From contig NC_084893.1 of the NCBI RefSeq assembly GCF_958979055.1, forward strand, positions 28,680,487 through 28,744,486: DNA of 64,000 nt, given 5' to 3'. Made by a program: the position numbers and the translations under genes. The stretch is from Alnus glutinosa (Eukaryota > Streptophyta > Magnoliopsida > Fagales > Betulaceae). Below the pieces are notes generated by a model, which was not told the origin of the DNA, ran no database searches, and saw only the letters and a list, made by a program, of their open reading frames with translations. Positions within the stretch are counted from its first letter, which is position 1. Every line of letters begins with the position of its first letter. Positions 42,056 through 54,212 of the stretch are shown here, piece by piece.

Positions 42056-43770
42056 AAAATAAATAAATAAATAAAAAGGTTAAATAAAAAATTAACCCCC
42101 CCTCCCAAAAAAAAAATAATAAAAAAAATTGGGGTAGCCCTAACCACCCCCAAAGCGTTAAGCCACCTCTTTTTTCTTTCTGTTTTTTTTTTTTTTTTTT
42201 TTTTTTGGTACCTTAGGGAATTCTTGGTGTTCTGCTTGATTACATTAATTATTTTATTTTATTCTTTTCGCTTATTTGCGATCCGAAAATATTAATTTGT
42301 CATAACAAATTGGTATTCATAGTCTTAGGAAATATTCTCAATAGTTAGTAAATGAGCTTATTTAACTCATACAAGCCCATTTACTTATATTAAGTCTTGA
42401 AAAACCAACTACATTTGAAGATGAATGCTAAGGCACATCATTGACATCAAGAAGCAAAGGCTAAGGCCCATCAAGAATTTCACAAGAAGCCGAATTATCT
42501 CGGAAGCATGAAATCCCAAGATATTGGATCTCGGGTAGAATGGAAAGAAATCTCAAAGTTAAGGAATCAGTTTTCACCTTATTCGGATTAAACAGTTAAA
42601 GTCTCATCTATAAATAGGTACACACCACTAGGTATTCTTCATATGATTTATTGATTATAAAGACTTGATTTAAATTCTCCCAAAAGACTAAACATCGGAG
42701 TGGGACCGCCTGACACTTCCGGAGAGTTCATTTGCTAATATTTATTGTTTTACAGGAGTAAATGAAGGACTTTATCAAAACTTGTGGCACCATACTGAAA
42801 GCTGTTCGAACACAGCAATTTAATTATATTAATTTGTCATGACAAAATAAGAGTTGAAACAAGCCTTAACTCACGCCACTTATACTATCCTACAATCATA
42901 AATTCTCAGCCCTTGTCCATTTGGAGGGATCCCTCATATTTAGGATTCAAGGCTCCCAAACTGCAACAAACGGCTATGATACATAGAACAAGTGCTACAA
43001 GTTAATAAGGTCTTAATCGCAACTCGTCGTGGCCGGCATAGTTGTTTTTTGTGATGTCTTGTCTCTGTGTTTTTAGTTCGATCATCTATCTTAATTAGTA
43101 CTTAAATACCTCTTGCCAGCTCCGTAGAAAATATAAACCAAAAGTTACACAAATGCCTTCACTCATGAAACCAAAGCTTCTTATCAGATTTTTTTTTTTT
43201 TTTTTTTTCTGTTATCAAGTTAAAAATATTAACAAAGTACTAAAAATATAAAGAACTCTTTTTTAAAAGAAAACCACTTCACATTTTTGTCGTTCCAAAA
43301 TATTTTTTCAAACAAAAATTAAAAAACACCCCTAAAACATTTTTTTTTTTTTTTTAAAAAAAAAAGTGTTATGATGTGACTTAGGATTTTACATGGTTTA
43401 CTGGAGCGGCACGTTCAAACTGAATTAGGACGTGCTTGGAATGAGCTGTTCTGTAAGACCGTAGTTCGAACTTGATTGGAACACAACTTAGAACGAGCCA
43501 TATTGCCAGTCTTAGAACCCTCCAAAAACACACCTCGTTTGAACGGACTACAAACAAGATTTAGAACAAACAACACTGCCAATCTTCTAATTTCTTCAAA
43601 ATAAATTTCAGCTTAACAAGTCTTTTGTAGGTAGATACCTTTGAAGTTGGCTGATTCCCGAAACAGTTTTACTTTTTAAACAGTTCCTCAAAAAGGTTTT
43701 CACTTCGTCACCAAATCTGCATGTTATTTATTATATGTTTATTCTGATTGTGGTGGTAATATCTGTGTTA
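42056..43770. other. Intergenic; LTR-like remnant at about 42290-42850
   Basis: ATATTAATTTGTCAT(A/G)ACAAA occurs at about 42288 and 42829. Between them lie a TATA-like CTATAAATAGGTACAC and GGAGTGGGACCGCCTGACAC, which look like promoter and R region of an LTR. There is no coding sequence. Homopolymer runs occur near 42185, 43190 and 43340. The rest is unremarkable. Confidence 0.35.
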
Positions 43771-43779
43771 TTTAACAAA

Positions 43780-44309
43780 AGGAAAATTGCACCATTTATC
43801 CATGTGGTTGACCAAAATTGTAAATTGCTTCTTTTAGTATCAAAATTAATTTAAAGATTCTTGTTTAATTTACAAATAGCTCACTAGAGTCAAATTTCGT
43901 TAAAAATTTTGACATATTCTGTTAGGCGCCACTCAGGGCTAATAAGACGGCGACACGTGTCAATCGTAATAAAAAAATAAAAATATTAAATATATAAATA
44001 AATAATACTTAAAAATTTATTAATTTAAAAAAAAAAATTAAAAAAGAAAAGGGGTGGCTGGCAGCCAACCCTTTACTATTTTATTTTTTTTTTTTAAAAA
44101 AATATTTTTTAAGTATTATTATTATTATTTTTATTGTAATTGACACGTGTCACCATTTTATTGGAGCTGATATGGTGCCTAACGAAATTTGACTCTTGGA
44201 AGTGATTTATAAATTAAGCCAACTACAAGGATGTATGAATTAATTTTGATTAAAAAAAAAAAAAAATTATAATTTAGATAAACTACAGGATTAATAGTGC
44301 AATTTTTCA
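43780..44309. mobile_element. MULE-type MITE, 530 bp
   Basis: Inverted ends start AGGAAAATTGCACC at 43780 and, on the other strand, TGAAAAATTGCACT at 44309. They continue with GAGTCAAATTTCGTTA and the GACACGTGTCA motif. An exact 9-bp target duplication TTTAACAAA flanks them (43771-43779 and 44310-44318). The centre has AAAGGGGTGGCTGGCAGCC. Non-coding. Its right end is about 170 bp upstream of the start of P450 no. 4. Confidence 0.9.
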
Positions 44310-44429
44310 TTTAACAAACAAGTCTAGCTTAATTGGTGCAAATTAAGACCAAGTAGCTGGGGAATCAACATACCGATCATGTAGAAGATCGACAAACCAG
44401 AAATCAAGATCCCAAGGCTCCACAGTTTG

Positions 44430-44437
44430 CATAAATA
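44430..44437 (+). promoter_or_regulatory. Candidate TATA box of P450 no. 4
   Basis: CATAAATA about 45 bp before the preferred ATG at 44481. The spacing leaves only a short leader, so this is tentative. Confidence 0.3.
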
Positions 44438-44480
44438 TGGATGCATGAGAGATGCAGTAAAGCACACTTTCCTCATGGTC

Positions 44481-46527
44481 ATGGAGCTCCAAGTGTTCTC
44501 CTTCCCTATCCTGTTCACCTTCTTTCTCTTTATGTTTGCAGTAGTGAAAATAACGAAGAGATTCAAAACCAACTCAACTTCAAATCTACCTCCAGGGCCA
44601 TGGAAGCTACCTGTCATAGGAAACTTGCACCAGTTTGTTGGCTCTCTTCCCCATCGTGCATTAAGAGACTTGGCCAATAAACATGGACCTCTCATGTACC
44701 TTCAACTAGGAGAAGTTCCCACCATTGCTGTTTCATCTCCAGAGTTAGCCAGAGAGGTGATGAAAACCCATGATTCTATCTTTGCAACGAGGCCAACCAT
44801 TCTGGCTTCAGAAATCATGTCCTATGATTCTTCCGACATCGTCTTTGCTCAATATGGAAATTACTGGAGACAGCTGCGAAAGATTTGTGTGTTAGAGCTT
44901 TTAAGCTCAAAACGTGTCGAATCTTTCCGACCAATTAGAGAAGAAGAGATATCAAACCTCGTTAAATGGATTGCTTCAAAAGCAGGGTCTTCTATCAATC
45001 TTACGGAGAAATTGTTTTCAACCATGTCTGTCATTACTGCAAGGGCGGCCTTTGGTAAGAAATGCAAAGATCAAGAGAAATTCCTGTCAGCTGTGTTGGA
45101 AGCTTTTAAGGTGGCTGGAGGTTTCGAGATTGCTGATGTTTTTCCTTCTTTTAAACTGCTTCATCTGATCAGTGGGATGAGAATAAAACTTGAGAGGATG
45201 CATCAAGTGGCTGACAGGGTGTTGGAAAACATCATCAATGATCATAAAGAGGCCAAGGCAACAACAACAAAATCAGGAGAGGCTGCGACCACAGAAGATT
45301 TGGTAGATATTCTCTTAACGACCTTTCAGGAGCATGGCGACAGTGAGTTTTCCTTAACTAACGACAACATCAAAGCTGTAATCCTGGTAATTATATTCAC
45401 CTTCTGCTCATATGATGCATGCTTTTGTAATTCCCACCGGAATTTCACCTTATTTGTATCGACACACCCCTCAACGACACAATATTGTCAGTTTTTTTTC
45501 TCTTCCGAATCAAACTTCCCCTTAATTGCGGAGTTTTAATAGGTTTATAGTCATCACGGCTTTAAAACGTGCTATATTAAGAATGCATGGTGCGAATATA
45601 TATATATATATATATAAACACATCTCTATTCCCATACCCAAGAAATGTGAGACGTCACATTATTTTTGCTTCCTTAAGTTGATAAGGAGTGATGAATTTG
45701 ATCATTTAATTTATATTTCAATACTCGTCTTCACGTGTAAGCTCAAACTCCTCTATAGTAAGTGAAACCCAATACGTGAAATATTTAATTAAAATAGAAT
45801 TAGGAGAATGACGGAGTCGAGGTTTGCTTTATTTATTTCTATTAATTGCTTCAATCTTTTTTTTGGGAAGCGAATGAATCAAACATCATTGATCCCCTTT
45901 CAGGACATGTTCAGCGCTGGGAGTGAGACGTCAGCCACAACCATGACTTGGGGAATGGCAGAAATGATTAAACATCCAACAGTGATGATGAAGGCACAAG
46001 CTGAGGTGAGAGAAGTGTTTAATAGAAAAGGGAAGGCCGATGAAACAGCCATGAATGAGATGAAATATTTGAAGTTAGTTGTTAAGGAGACCCTGAGATT
46101 ACACCCTCCTGCTCCTCTGCTAGTTCCCAGAGAATCTAGAGAGAGGTGTGAAATTAATGGGTATGAAATTCCTGCCAAAACTAAAGTAATTGTTAATGCT
46201 TGGGCAATTGGAAGAGATCCCAAATATTGGAATGAACCAGAGAAGTTTGATCCAGAGAGGTTCCTTGATAGCACTATTGACTATAAGGGGACTAATTTCG
46301 AATTTATCCCGTTTGGAGCCGGAAGGAGGATATGCCCCGGCATGACATTTGGCCTTGTGAATGTTGAGTTCGCACTTGCAATGTTTTTGTACCATTTTGA
46401 TTGGAAACTTCCCAATGGAATGAAGAATGAAGGCATGGACATGACTGAGACCACCGGCCTCACAGCAAGAAGAAAAGCCGATCTGCTCTTGATTCCCACT
46501 CCATATTATCCGATGCCGGTTGAATAA
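44481..46527 (+). CDS. CYP71D-type cytochrome P450 (no. 4), intact, 509 aa
   Basis: Heme monooxygenase with ER anchor, same family as P450 no. 2 but on the opposite strand and more diverged. Exon 1 is 44481-45386 (302 codons), the intron 45387-45903 is 517 bp with a GTAATT donor and TTTCAG acceptor, and exon 2 is 45904-46527 including the stop. The start MELQVFSF is chosen because it aligns with MEFQLLSF and MELEALSF of the other copies; upstream in-frame ATGs at 44427 and 44475 would add a hydrophilic tail ahead of the anchor. It shows PPGP, SAGSETS in the I-helix, KETLR, PERF and [10 protein letters not shown] with the ligand Cys446. No lesion seen. The C-terminal tail ([10 protein letters not shown]) is longer than in no. 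2. Substrate unknown. Confidence 0.95.
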
Positions 46528-47744
46528 GCTCAAGAATGGTTACTTACAAAAAAATAAATAAATAAATAAACAAAAAGAAAGCTCAAGAATGGAAGATTTT
46601 GGGGAGAGATGTTTCATTGCTCTTTGGATCTTCTTCATGCATGCATGCATGCTTTATCATCGTAACCATGTCATGTACAAATCTATTTCACTGTGTTAGT
46701 GGATCTATAGTTCTTTCAGAAGTTTTGTGGTTCCTTCTTTGTCCAGACTCTATGAATAACAGGTTATAGACATTTATCGTTGTCGTAAAAAATTTTACCA
46801 AACGAGAAACTGCCATGAATTAACGACTACATTAGCATGCAAACATGCAGTTAATTGGTTTTTAATGCTACAAGTACAACCCCTTTACAACTTTTTTACA
46901 GCTTGTTATCTTAAAGTTTTTCCAATAGCAGCTAGCATTAACAGTGTGAAGACATCTAGTATCAACTTTAATTTATATTACCATTAAAGTTACTGAGAAC
47001 AGTAGCTCTCACCTCAAATTGGGACATTAATTAACCAGTAATTAATTTTCAGTACGTCTCCGGTCTCCCACGACGTAAGTAGGGAGAGAGGATCCCATGT
47101 CTTAGACCACTAGATGGGTAAAATTCCCAAAAGGGAATCCATCAAGCAGTATTGAAAAAGAAGAGTTGTCTTACCCCATGGAGGCATTTTGGGTGCAACA
47201 TACATGGGTTATTTTCCATCTAATAAGATAGAAATGATCAACGAATGGACAAACTTACTGACAGTTGAAACTTTGGAAGGGTCATTTAGTACAGGATAAA
47301 ACCAGAATTTTTGGTAAGGGAAGACAAACTTGTATAATTTTTTTACATCAAAGTACTTATTCGATTCGAAATTAAAATTTCAAATTTTCATGATATCACA
47401 AACACACAATAGTATAAACTACTAGTAAAATAAACTAAGCATAATTTATAGGGTTTAAGAAAAATGATACCTTTGAGCGTAGACTCTTTCTCCTAATAAG
47501 ATTTCCCAAAACTTCAAACAACAACAATAATAAAAGTCAAGTCATAACAATGTTATAACGTGAAAAGCCTAAATGATAAACCCATTTAAAAGTCGAAACA
47601 TATTTGACCAAATATATGAAAGAAAAAGGCTCAAGGTGCGAGCCCCTACCTGAAATAGAGGAAATAACACATTCTAAGCTTGATTAAGAGATATATAGGT
47701 GCCAAGACCATGAATAGAGTAATGAAGTCCAGTATTTACAACAA

Positions 47745-47781
<37 letters not shown>

Positions 47782-49130
47782 AGTCAAACTTAAAAGATTA
47801 GAGACAAGATCAAAAAATGAGTCAAACTTAAAAGTGGATAAAGTGTATTTTTTTTTTTCCCCATAATTGTTTTTTTTTTTAAAAAAAAAAAAAAACAAAA
47901 CAAAAAAAAAAACAAAAAAGAGCAGTGAAAAGCAATCGGCAGCTTCTGTCTTTAACTATGTCGCACAGCACATACATACAGAGTCTCTCTCACTTCACTT
48001 GTTCAATGAATGGCCGAATAGTAACTTTTTATAGGATTGAAAGGTGGCTAAAAGAGAATTATTCTCTAAAAGAATAAAAAATAAAAAATCTATTTTCCTT
48101 TCTGTTTTATTCTCAAAACACCTTTTTAACTTGAACACAAAAAATACCTTCTAAAATGGTTTAGCAAACGCACCCGTCTCTCTTTCTCTTGTTCAATGAA
48201 TGGCCGAATAGTTTAGTATCTTGTTTGTTAAACTTTTTCTCTTTCTTTTTTTAACTTTAACTCAAAAAAAAGTTAAAACATTAACGAACACTCTTAAGAA
48301 GGGATATCAAACTTTTTATAGGAGTGAATCTGATAGGCGGCTAAAAGATCTCCTAGTTATGGTATGAGAAGGAGAAGGAAACACGCCACTACTTATCCTC
48401 CTTGGAGAAAGAAAAAACATAAGAGCAAACTTGGGGCCCACGATGATGAAAATCAAGTCACACCTCACGTCACAGTAAACATGAATGGAGTGATTAATTA
48501 ATTTGGTAGCTCTCTGAATTATTTTCATGAGGGAGGGAGGGAAGGGTTAAGGCCTGGGAGATTTGATAATTGGCTGCTGACACCCTATGCAGACTCAGCA
48601 ACATGCTGTAAATTTCAATGCAAATGCGTTAAGTATTATTAAACCTTCTAAGTTTTAATTAATTGAATTTGCTCTCTCTTAGCTCTAAGTCAAACCCAGA
48701 AGCTTCTATTATAGCTCTCACCAGATAAGTAATTAATGTTAGAAACATTCCAAGAAGTCCTGGAAATAGAGCAGTTTAAGATAAGTTTGCATATTGACAG
48801 ATTCTGCAAGATAACTATATACAGAATCAGCTTTTTTAAGGAAGCATATATATTTTCATTCATATGGGCGTTTCTTTAAATTCACCCAGTTTATTTTTCC
48901 TTTTTCTGGCTTCTTTGTCTTTGGTAATCATGAAAAATAAGTAGGCTAAAATTAGTTCATGTACCCTTGATATGTTGCAACTGATAACTAAGTGCCACCC
49001 TCTGAATGCTCATCCACCCCTCTGCAAGTGGAAACATTGTCAGTTTTCTAATCGCTCGGGGCAGCCTTGCCAGTTGCCAATGCCAGGACTAACTTTACCA
49101 GATGAAACAAGAAACAAGTTGGGAAACTGG
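46528..49130. other. Intergenic sequence downstream of P450 no. 4
   Basis: No gene seen. Holds an A-run at about 47744-47779, further A/T runs near 47850-47920, and a local direct repeat: TTGTTCAATGAATGGCCGAA occurs near 47999 and 48189, followed in both by an AACTTTTTATAGGA-type stretch at varying distance. Confidence 0.45.
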
Positions 49131-49218
49131 CAGAAACAAGTAGCCGCTTCCGACCAAAGTTATTATGGCAGGAATTTAGACATCGGCAACTTTGGTCGGA
49201 AGCGGCTACTTGTTTCTG
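49131..49218. repeat. Perfect 31-bp inverted repeat (hairpin) derived from TRIM-like sequence
   Basis: Arms 49131-49161 and 49188-49218 are exact reverse complements (starting CAGAAACAAGTAGCCGCTTC) around a 26-nt loop. Loop and right arm resemble the internal region of the TRIM-like array at about 27035-27090 (GGAATTTAGACATCGGCAAC). Transcription would give a strong stem-loop. No evidence of a known microRNA gene. Confidence 0.9.
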
Positions 49219-50251
49219 TCATACATTTCCACCTAAATTTTCTTCTCTTTTCATCCATAGCCTTAACAATTATCTCAGGGTGGCCCTATGACATGTCAAA
49301 TATAGCAAGACTTTCAGATTATGCATAATTTTGCATACTCTTCTTCCCTTCTGGAAAAAATCACATAATCCAAAGTGTAATCCCAGTTGTGAAGAGGAGC
49401 AAATGGCTCATTTTATACACCCATAACTTCTCTGCTCCAACTACCTCTCCTCCCCATTCTCTCAACTAGATGTCACAAAGTACTTGCATGCCCCAACTGC
49501 TTATGGCTACACGGTTTTTACTTCCATTCTGACAGGTGGTGAATAAACCATATCCTCTCATAGGAGGATTACGAAAGCTAAACAATCACACAGTACTCCT
49601 CTTTGTTGCAGTAATATTGTACTCATCTTCAGTTTATCAATGACTAAAATCTTATCCATCTACCTTTTATTCAGACTAAACCTTTCTCCAAATCTTCATC
49701 CATGATCGTCAAAACTTTGACTTGGCACAATTAAAGCTGGACTACTTCCCCCAGCAAATAAAAAAGTGGAACTTAATTCCTTCATTCCTTCCCTAAGACA
49801 CTTTGATATACTACCCACAAGCAGATATTGAATGACTACCAAAAGCATAGAAACAGAGGTCGACTACTTAGAAAATGATAGATGTCTGCCAAAAGCATAT
49901 CTCAGTAGTAGAAGAAACAAATCACTCAATTTCTCCCACAGCGACCTAGTGCCCTGACCCTTTTTCAATATTATTCAACTAGGCAGAAAGGGGATGTCTG
50001 GGACACTCCCATCTGCTTCCCCGACCAAAACGAAACCTCAAATAAAGTGGAGATGGGGATAGGGTTGACCATTCACAACAAGCAACCGACTTCACCAAAT
50101 TATGGACTTCAAAATTAGCTAATCCAAGTATATGACAGACCAGAACTCCATATCCTTCAGAATGGGACACATATCATAAATTGAAGACTCAATAAGCCAA
50201 GAGGCTTTTCAACCCAGTTGCAACTGGCCTTATAACCGAAACTGAATCACC
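49219..50251. other. Intergenic, no feature recognised
   Basis: Mixed-composition spacer without domains or clear repeats. Homology with the SAT no. 1 flank begins at about 50252. Confidence 0.4.
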
Positions 50252-50637
50252 TTCGAGAATCATGCTATTCACAAATCATGGATCGCATATCATAGATCAA
50301 ATACTCAACCTTGGATGCACAAAATCACATCCTGATCATAAAAAACAATAATAGAACTAATAATAATAATAAAAGAATAAAGAAAGCTGGATATCATCCT
50401 ACGACAAGAACAAAATACTATATATTGCAGCACATGATCACAGTCATGGCAGGTTGTAATATTACAAACGCAAAACAACCCCTCAACATACATAGGCTAC
50501 ATAGCAGCTTCGGGGCACCCTGTTTGCAACTAGGAGAACTTCAGTTCTCACTTACAACACAAACAAAGAAACCCCGGTTTTAAGAAACTAATCAAAATGC
50601 AAAAGGAGCATAAACAAAAATTAACTGAGACAGGACC

Positions 50638-51828
50638 CTAAATAACATAATCAGACCACTCATGAATATGTGAAGTATGGTCCATAGTTAAACCAGGAAT
50701 CTTATCAAGCTTAACTGGATTGTCCTTCCCCCCAACCAACCTAGCTGGGTTCCCAACCGCTGTTGTCCTAGGTGGAACCTCCTTGAGCACAACCGAACCA
50801 GCCCCAATTTTAGCCCCATTCCCAATCCTAATATTCCCCAGAATACAAGTCCCTGCCCCTATCAACACCCCATCACCAATCTTTGGGTGCCTGTCCCCAC
50901 ACTCCTTCCCACTCCCTCCCAATGTCACATTGTGTAAAATTGAGACATTGTTCCCAATCACAGCCGTCTCTCCGACCACCACACCGGTGGCATGATCGAG
51001 CAATATCCCGCGTCCGATCTTAGCTCCCGGATGGATATCCACAGCAAAAACCTCAGACACCCTGTTCTGAACCAATAAAGCCAAGACCTTCCGACCTTGT
51101 GACCACAGCTTATGTGCCATCCTATGTGCTTGGCAAGCAAGAAACCCTTTGAAATTCAATAAGCAATGCACGTAGCTTATACAAGCTGGGTCCCTCTCCT
51201 TCACTGCTCTCAGATCATCCTTCACGGCCCTCATGATTTCCTGATCCCCTCCAAGCACCCCCACGAAAAGATCGAATAGGGTGCCACTAGGAAGACTCGA
51301 ATTGCTCAGTTTCATTGAAAGATGATTAGCCAACGCGCTCTCCAATGAACTATGCAACAAGATCGAGTTGTAATAGTAATTTGACAATATGGGTTCCTGC
51401 TCCACATCAAAACGAGCTTCGTCTTGCATTTTCAGCCATAGATCAACCTCGCTGTCTTCATCTTCGTCTTGATCAACCTCGTCTATGTTCGTATCCGGGT
51501 GTATGATTTTCGACCGATCCGGGCAAATGGGTACGCAGGAAACGTGATCCGGGAAACTGGGTCGGCAGAATTCCACGTAGTTGTATTTGTTGTCGTCGAT
51601 TTGAGAACTGTTTGGGTCTCGGGAAAGTGGGTTGGGTTCAGTTATGGAGGTTCTTGAAGCTCCAACACAAGCGGCCATCGAATTCTTGTGTTGTTTGGGG
51701 ACCGTGAAAATCGGTGTTAAAGAATGGGGGGGAAACTTGGGTGAGGGAACATTTGGGATGGATAGCAAAGGGGAGGTTTTGTTATATAAGGAAAGGGACA
51801 TGCGGCGAGTTAGGACCGGAACTTTCAT
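50638..51828 (-). CDS. SERAT2: Serine O-acetyltransferase (SERAT2 type) with N-terminal targeting extension
   Basis: Single-exon gene, 396 codons. Residues 1-50 (MKVPVLTRRMSLSLYNKTSP on) are basic and hydroxylated, like an organelle transit peptide, and resemble the extension of the mitochondrial Arabidopsis SERAT2;2 form. Met51 (51678) starts the conserved MAACVGASRTS part, so initiation there could give a shorter, differently placed enzyme. Then come the SATase N domain (about 127-240) and the beta-helix acyltransferase domain. Catalytic Asp264 (VDIHPG) and His279 (LLDHATG) are present, as are ILHNVTLGG and GDRHPKIGDG. The C-terminal WSDYVI can dock into O-acetylserine thiol-lyase to form the cysteine synthase complex. 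A TATATAA at 51782-51790 lies within the extension, so the real start may be Met51. SAT no. 1 is its truncated copy. Confidence 0.93.
   Translation of the reverse strand: MKVPVLTRRMSLSLYNKTSPLLSIPNVPSPKFPPHSLTPIFTVPKQHKNSMAACVGASRTSITEPNPLSRDPNSSQIDDNKYNYVEFCRPSFPDHVSCVPICPDRSKIIHPDTNIDEVDQDEDEDSEVDLWLKMQDEARFDVEQEPILSNYYYNSILLHSSLESALANHLSMKLSNSSLPSGTLFDLFVGVLGGDQEIMRAVKDDLRAVKERDPACISYVHCLLNFKGFLACQAHRMAHKLWSQGRKVLALLVQNRVSEVFAVDIHPGAKIGRGILLDHATGVVVGETAVIGNNVSILHNVTLGGSGKECGDRHPKIGDGVLIGAGTCILGNIRIGNGAKIGAGSVVLKEVPPRTTAVGNPARLVGGKDNPVKLDKIPGLTMDHTSHIHEWSDYVI
51782..51790 (-). promoter_or_regulatory. TATA-like motif inside the long SAT no. 2 frame
   Basis: The minus strand reads TTATATAAC about 105 bp upstream of Met51. 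If it works as a TATA box, transcripts would start near 51755 and lack the first ATG. If it does not, it is just codons of the transit peptide. The sequence cannot decide. Confidence 0.3.
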
Positions 51829-52225
51829 GGGAAATCATTCAAATTTTCTCGGGAAAATGTTTTTTTTTTGTATGAAAATAATAAGATAAGAAAGTAATAT
51901 GGTTTATTCGGATATTCCGTTGAGAAAGGCTGGTCTCCTGCATCCAGCGAGCGGAAGAGGAATATTTAAAGAGTTCTAAAGAGGAAGCCTTCATTGCTTA
52001 CCAAATCAAAGAGTGGTGGTCTGGTGGACCCTCTTAGAATTTTTTTTTTTTTTTTTTTTTTTTAATGTTTATAAGATGCCAAACTAAGATTGACATGTGA
52101 AAGTGGCATCATTACGAGGTAATATGTTATATGTGAGTATACACTTACAGTAATATTTTTTCATATATATTCATATATAAATTGTTGATACAATAACCAC
52201 ACGCTAAGCATTCAAAAGAAGTTGG

Positions 52226-52265
<40 letters not shown>

Positions 52266-53347
52266 CAAAAGATTCGAGATTTCTACTAGAAGTCGGCAGA
52301 ACAGCCCACCAAAAACAAAAATAAATTATTAGAGATATCAAACAGAGATTTGGCAGAATCACTTCTGATGCTTAAGGTAATCGGCATAGAAGAGAAAACA
52401 AATCGACAGAATATAAGGGTTACGAATAAAGGCTTGTACGTTGTTCCACCTTTCTCTAGTAGGACTCCCATGGCACCACCCCTAGTAGATGGTCCTTATA
52501 AGCCTTTACTAGTTGGATAGTTCAACAATGTTAGGGTCCAAAGAACCATAGGATAGACGAGTCTTATAGGCCTAACAAGAAGGGGAGTGCTATATTTATC
52601 TTCTTTTTTTTTTTTTTTTAAAGTTAATCTCAAATGATGTGTCAATCATGAATAAGATCTACTATTTCGAAAAATGTGACTTAACTATGTGTCGGTTTAT
52701 AAGAATTTTCCCTAGTAGATGAGTTCTCAAATGGGTGAGTTTTAAAGGCCAGCACGGCTAGGTGCACCACATATGATTACAAAGTAAAAGGAATTTCATA
52801 TCAATTGGGGACGATGAATTTCCTCCCTTTGGAATAAGAGCGGCAAAAACTCTCTTTTGTAATTTTTTTTTTTATCTTATTTCCCTTTTTCCCCTTTGAT
52901 TATAAAAAAAGAACAAAAAACTTGGGGCCAATGAGAAAAGGGAATAAGAATAAAAGAATATATTTGAAAGGTCGTTGAATAAATCATATACCCCATTCCA
53001 CTTTGGAAAGGATGTTCTAGCGACGACATTAAAGCATTGATGTATGTAAACAAATAATAGAATACTCATGGATGATAATACGAGTGTTGCATGTGATAGG
53101 GTAAGAACACTTTTTTAATTTAAGTTTTTAATATTGTGGCGTGCTACTTCAAATGAAATTTATTATGCCAATTACTAAATAATTAAATTAGTCGGTTAAA
53201 TTTTATTGTTTAATTTTGCACGAGTACTGTTAAAGATTATTTAACTTTTATTACAACTCTCTTATAAACTGACGTGAGAGTCCACCGCGTGATACTCATT
53301 TAGACGATCACAAGAGTTTGTAAATAAATTGTAATAAAATTTATAAA
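51829..53347. other. Intergenic upstream of SAT no. 2
   Basis: T-run at 52041-52062 and A-run at 52228-52263; otherwise AT-rich without coding signal. No recognisable repeat. Confidence 0.4.
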
Positions 53348-53348
53348 A

Positions 53349-53517
53349 GTAATGCTATATACTATATTGACATCAGATCTCACTGGCTAATGTAGCATTG
53401 CCCATTAGCCACTAGATTAGTCCTTATTAAAAATAAATAAATAAATAATTAAAGACCGATAAATGCTTCCACATCACTGATTAGCCAAATGAAATAGAAT
53501 AAGATACGTAGCATTAT
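53349..53517. mobile_element. Small MITE
   Basis: The left end AGTAATGCTATATACTATAT and the right end read on the other strand (AATAATGCTACGTATCTTAT) form an imperfect inverted repeat, with GGCTAATGTAGC against GGCTAATCAGTG further in. The termini resemble the element at 60115-60221. Superfamily not resolved. Confidence 0.5.
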
Positions 53518-53689
53518 TCAAATTATACTACTCTAAACATTTTTCATACAAAACATATCTTTTCCACTTTTTTATTGTAAAATTACTTTAAAAAAAAAAA
53601 AGAAAGAAAAGTACACGAATATATCATATATCATTCCACTTCCATAAAAAATGCTTGAGTAGGGACATTAAAGCATCAACTTTTGTAAT

Positions 53690-54212
53690 GGGGCAGACCT
53701 AGTTTGTGGATACTGACGGTGGTTTGTGGTGGCTGGATACTGCTTGGTGTCTTGGGAGATGGTGTGTGCGTTGTACCCACCGACTCAGGCGATGGTTGGT
53801 TCCTTTTCTGGTGATGGCAGTGGCTGTTTTCTGTTTGGTTTTTGTATATTCTTTCTTTTCACAGTATATCTTTTGCAAATTGCAATAGGCTGATTTTGTA
53901 TGGACTTTTATCTTTAGGTGGGTTGTGCTTTAAAATTTGTAGGTTCATATCTTATTAGTCTATTGTATTTGATAGCTGCTTTAAGTCAGGTTTTATCCTG
54001 ACTTAGTGGGTGGAGATTCTTTATCTCTGGTCACTAAGATGGCCTTTGAGCTGTGCTTTCGCCTTCGGGCGTCAGTTTTCACCTTCTGTTTTATGCTGGG
54101 TTTGTAAAATCCTATGGATGATTGTATTCTCCTTTTGAGGCTATTTTTGTATTCCCCTTTTGGAGCTGTTGTCTTCTAATGAAGGTGATGTTCAAAAAAA
54201 AAAAAAAAAAAA
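53690..54212 (+). mobile_element. Poly(A)-tailed retroposon-like sequence
   Basis: A non-coding, T/G-rich stretch ends with TCTAATGAAGGTGATGTTC followed by an A-run (54195-54212). This matches the 3' shape of the other retroposon-like units (xATGAAx then A-run). The 5' end is undefined, and the frame at 53706-53888 has no recognisable domain. Confidence 0.45.

Noticed and set aside
49979-50170. Short minus-strand frame near SAT no. 2
   Set aside because: No motif, no context, and just the length expected by chance.
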